Positions 35,021 through 35,111 of a stretch of 35,111 nucleotides of DNA are shown here, piece after piece. Source of the DNA: Alphaproteobacteria bacterium (GTDB lineage Bacteria > Pseudomonadota > Alphaproteobacteria > SMXP01); NCBI GenBank assembly GCA_021774995.1, contig JAJFIM010000109.1, forward strand, positions 1 through 35,111, in the 5' to 3' direction. Both the position numbers and the translations under genes were made by a program. The notes under the pieces were generated by a model. The model did not search any database and was not told the origin of the DNA. It was given only the letters and a program-made list of their open reading frames with translations. Within the stretch, counting starts at the first letter, position 1, and each line of letters opens with the position of its first letter.

Positions 35021-35111
35021 ATGGATGATAAGACGGTTCTTATACGCGATGAAATACTTGAAGCGCTTTTGCCGGATATAGCCTTTGACGGCTGGATCTG
35101 GGGCGCTGTGG
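35021..35111 (+). CDS. COQ9-like ubiquinone biosynthesis protein, 5' end only
   Basis: MDDKTVLIRDEILEALLPDIAFDGWIWGAV..., typical COQ9 N-terminus; truncated by the window edge. Confidence 0.7.
   Translation, partial: MDDKTVLIRDEILEALLPDIAFDGWIWGAV

Overview
Alphaproteobacterial-type chromosomal window, inferred from codon usage, the initiator tRNA and a COQ9-like start at the right edge. It divides into five parts. (1) ~1-3030: an IS1595/IS1016-like element end, then a compact four-gene operon of two DUF1538 membrane paralogs, a PII-like protein and a two-CBS protein. (2) ~3000-14700: a decaying accessory/defence region. It holds a HipBA locus with an internally deleted hipA, an HsdS fragment, a truncated IS1595 transposase, an intact AbiE-type system beside metallophosphoesterase paralogs, a second AbiE system whose AbiEii gene is in three separated pieces, an orphan Xre/HipB-like regulator with duplicated operators, a DUF2924/serine-recombinase remnant and a Shedu-like (DUF4263) tail. 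An intact initiator tRNA-fMet (14606-14682) is followed by an exact 50-bp copy of its 3' end (12578-12627) and a shorter degenerate copy at 6160-6190 beside an integrase fragment, which suggests stacked tRNA-fMet islands. (3) ~14776-19610: housekeeping-like genes (AsmA-like, a VTT/TVP38-DUF547 fusion, a mercuric-reductase-like flavoprotein), an ArsC fragment and tRNA-Ser(GGA). (4) ~19680-33480: a stress/ion-homeostasis block (MerR, VirJ/AcvB-like, NhaA, AspA/AstE-like, RimK, CorA, Kef-type antiporter, MscS, small acidic ORFs, Hsp20, Crp/Fnr, CBS, short MprF). (5) The right end: an integrase N-terminal remnant, a lipoprotein behind an exact 30-bp tandem duplication, and the start of COQ9. No CRISPR array was seen. 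All family assignments come from reading the protein sequences, without database searches.
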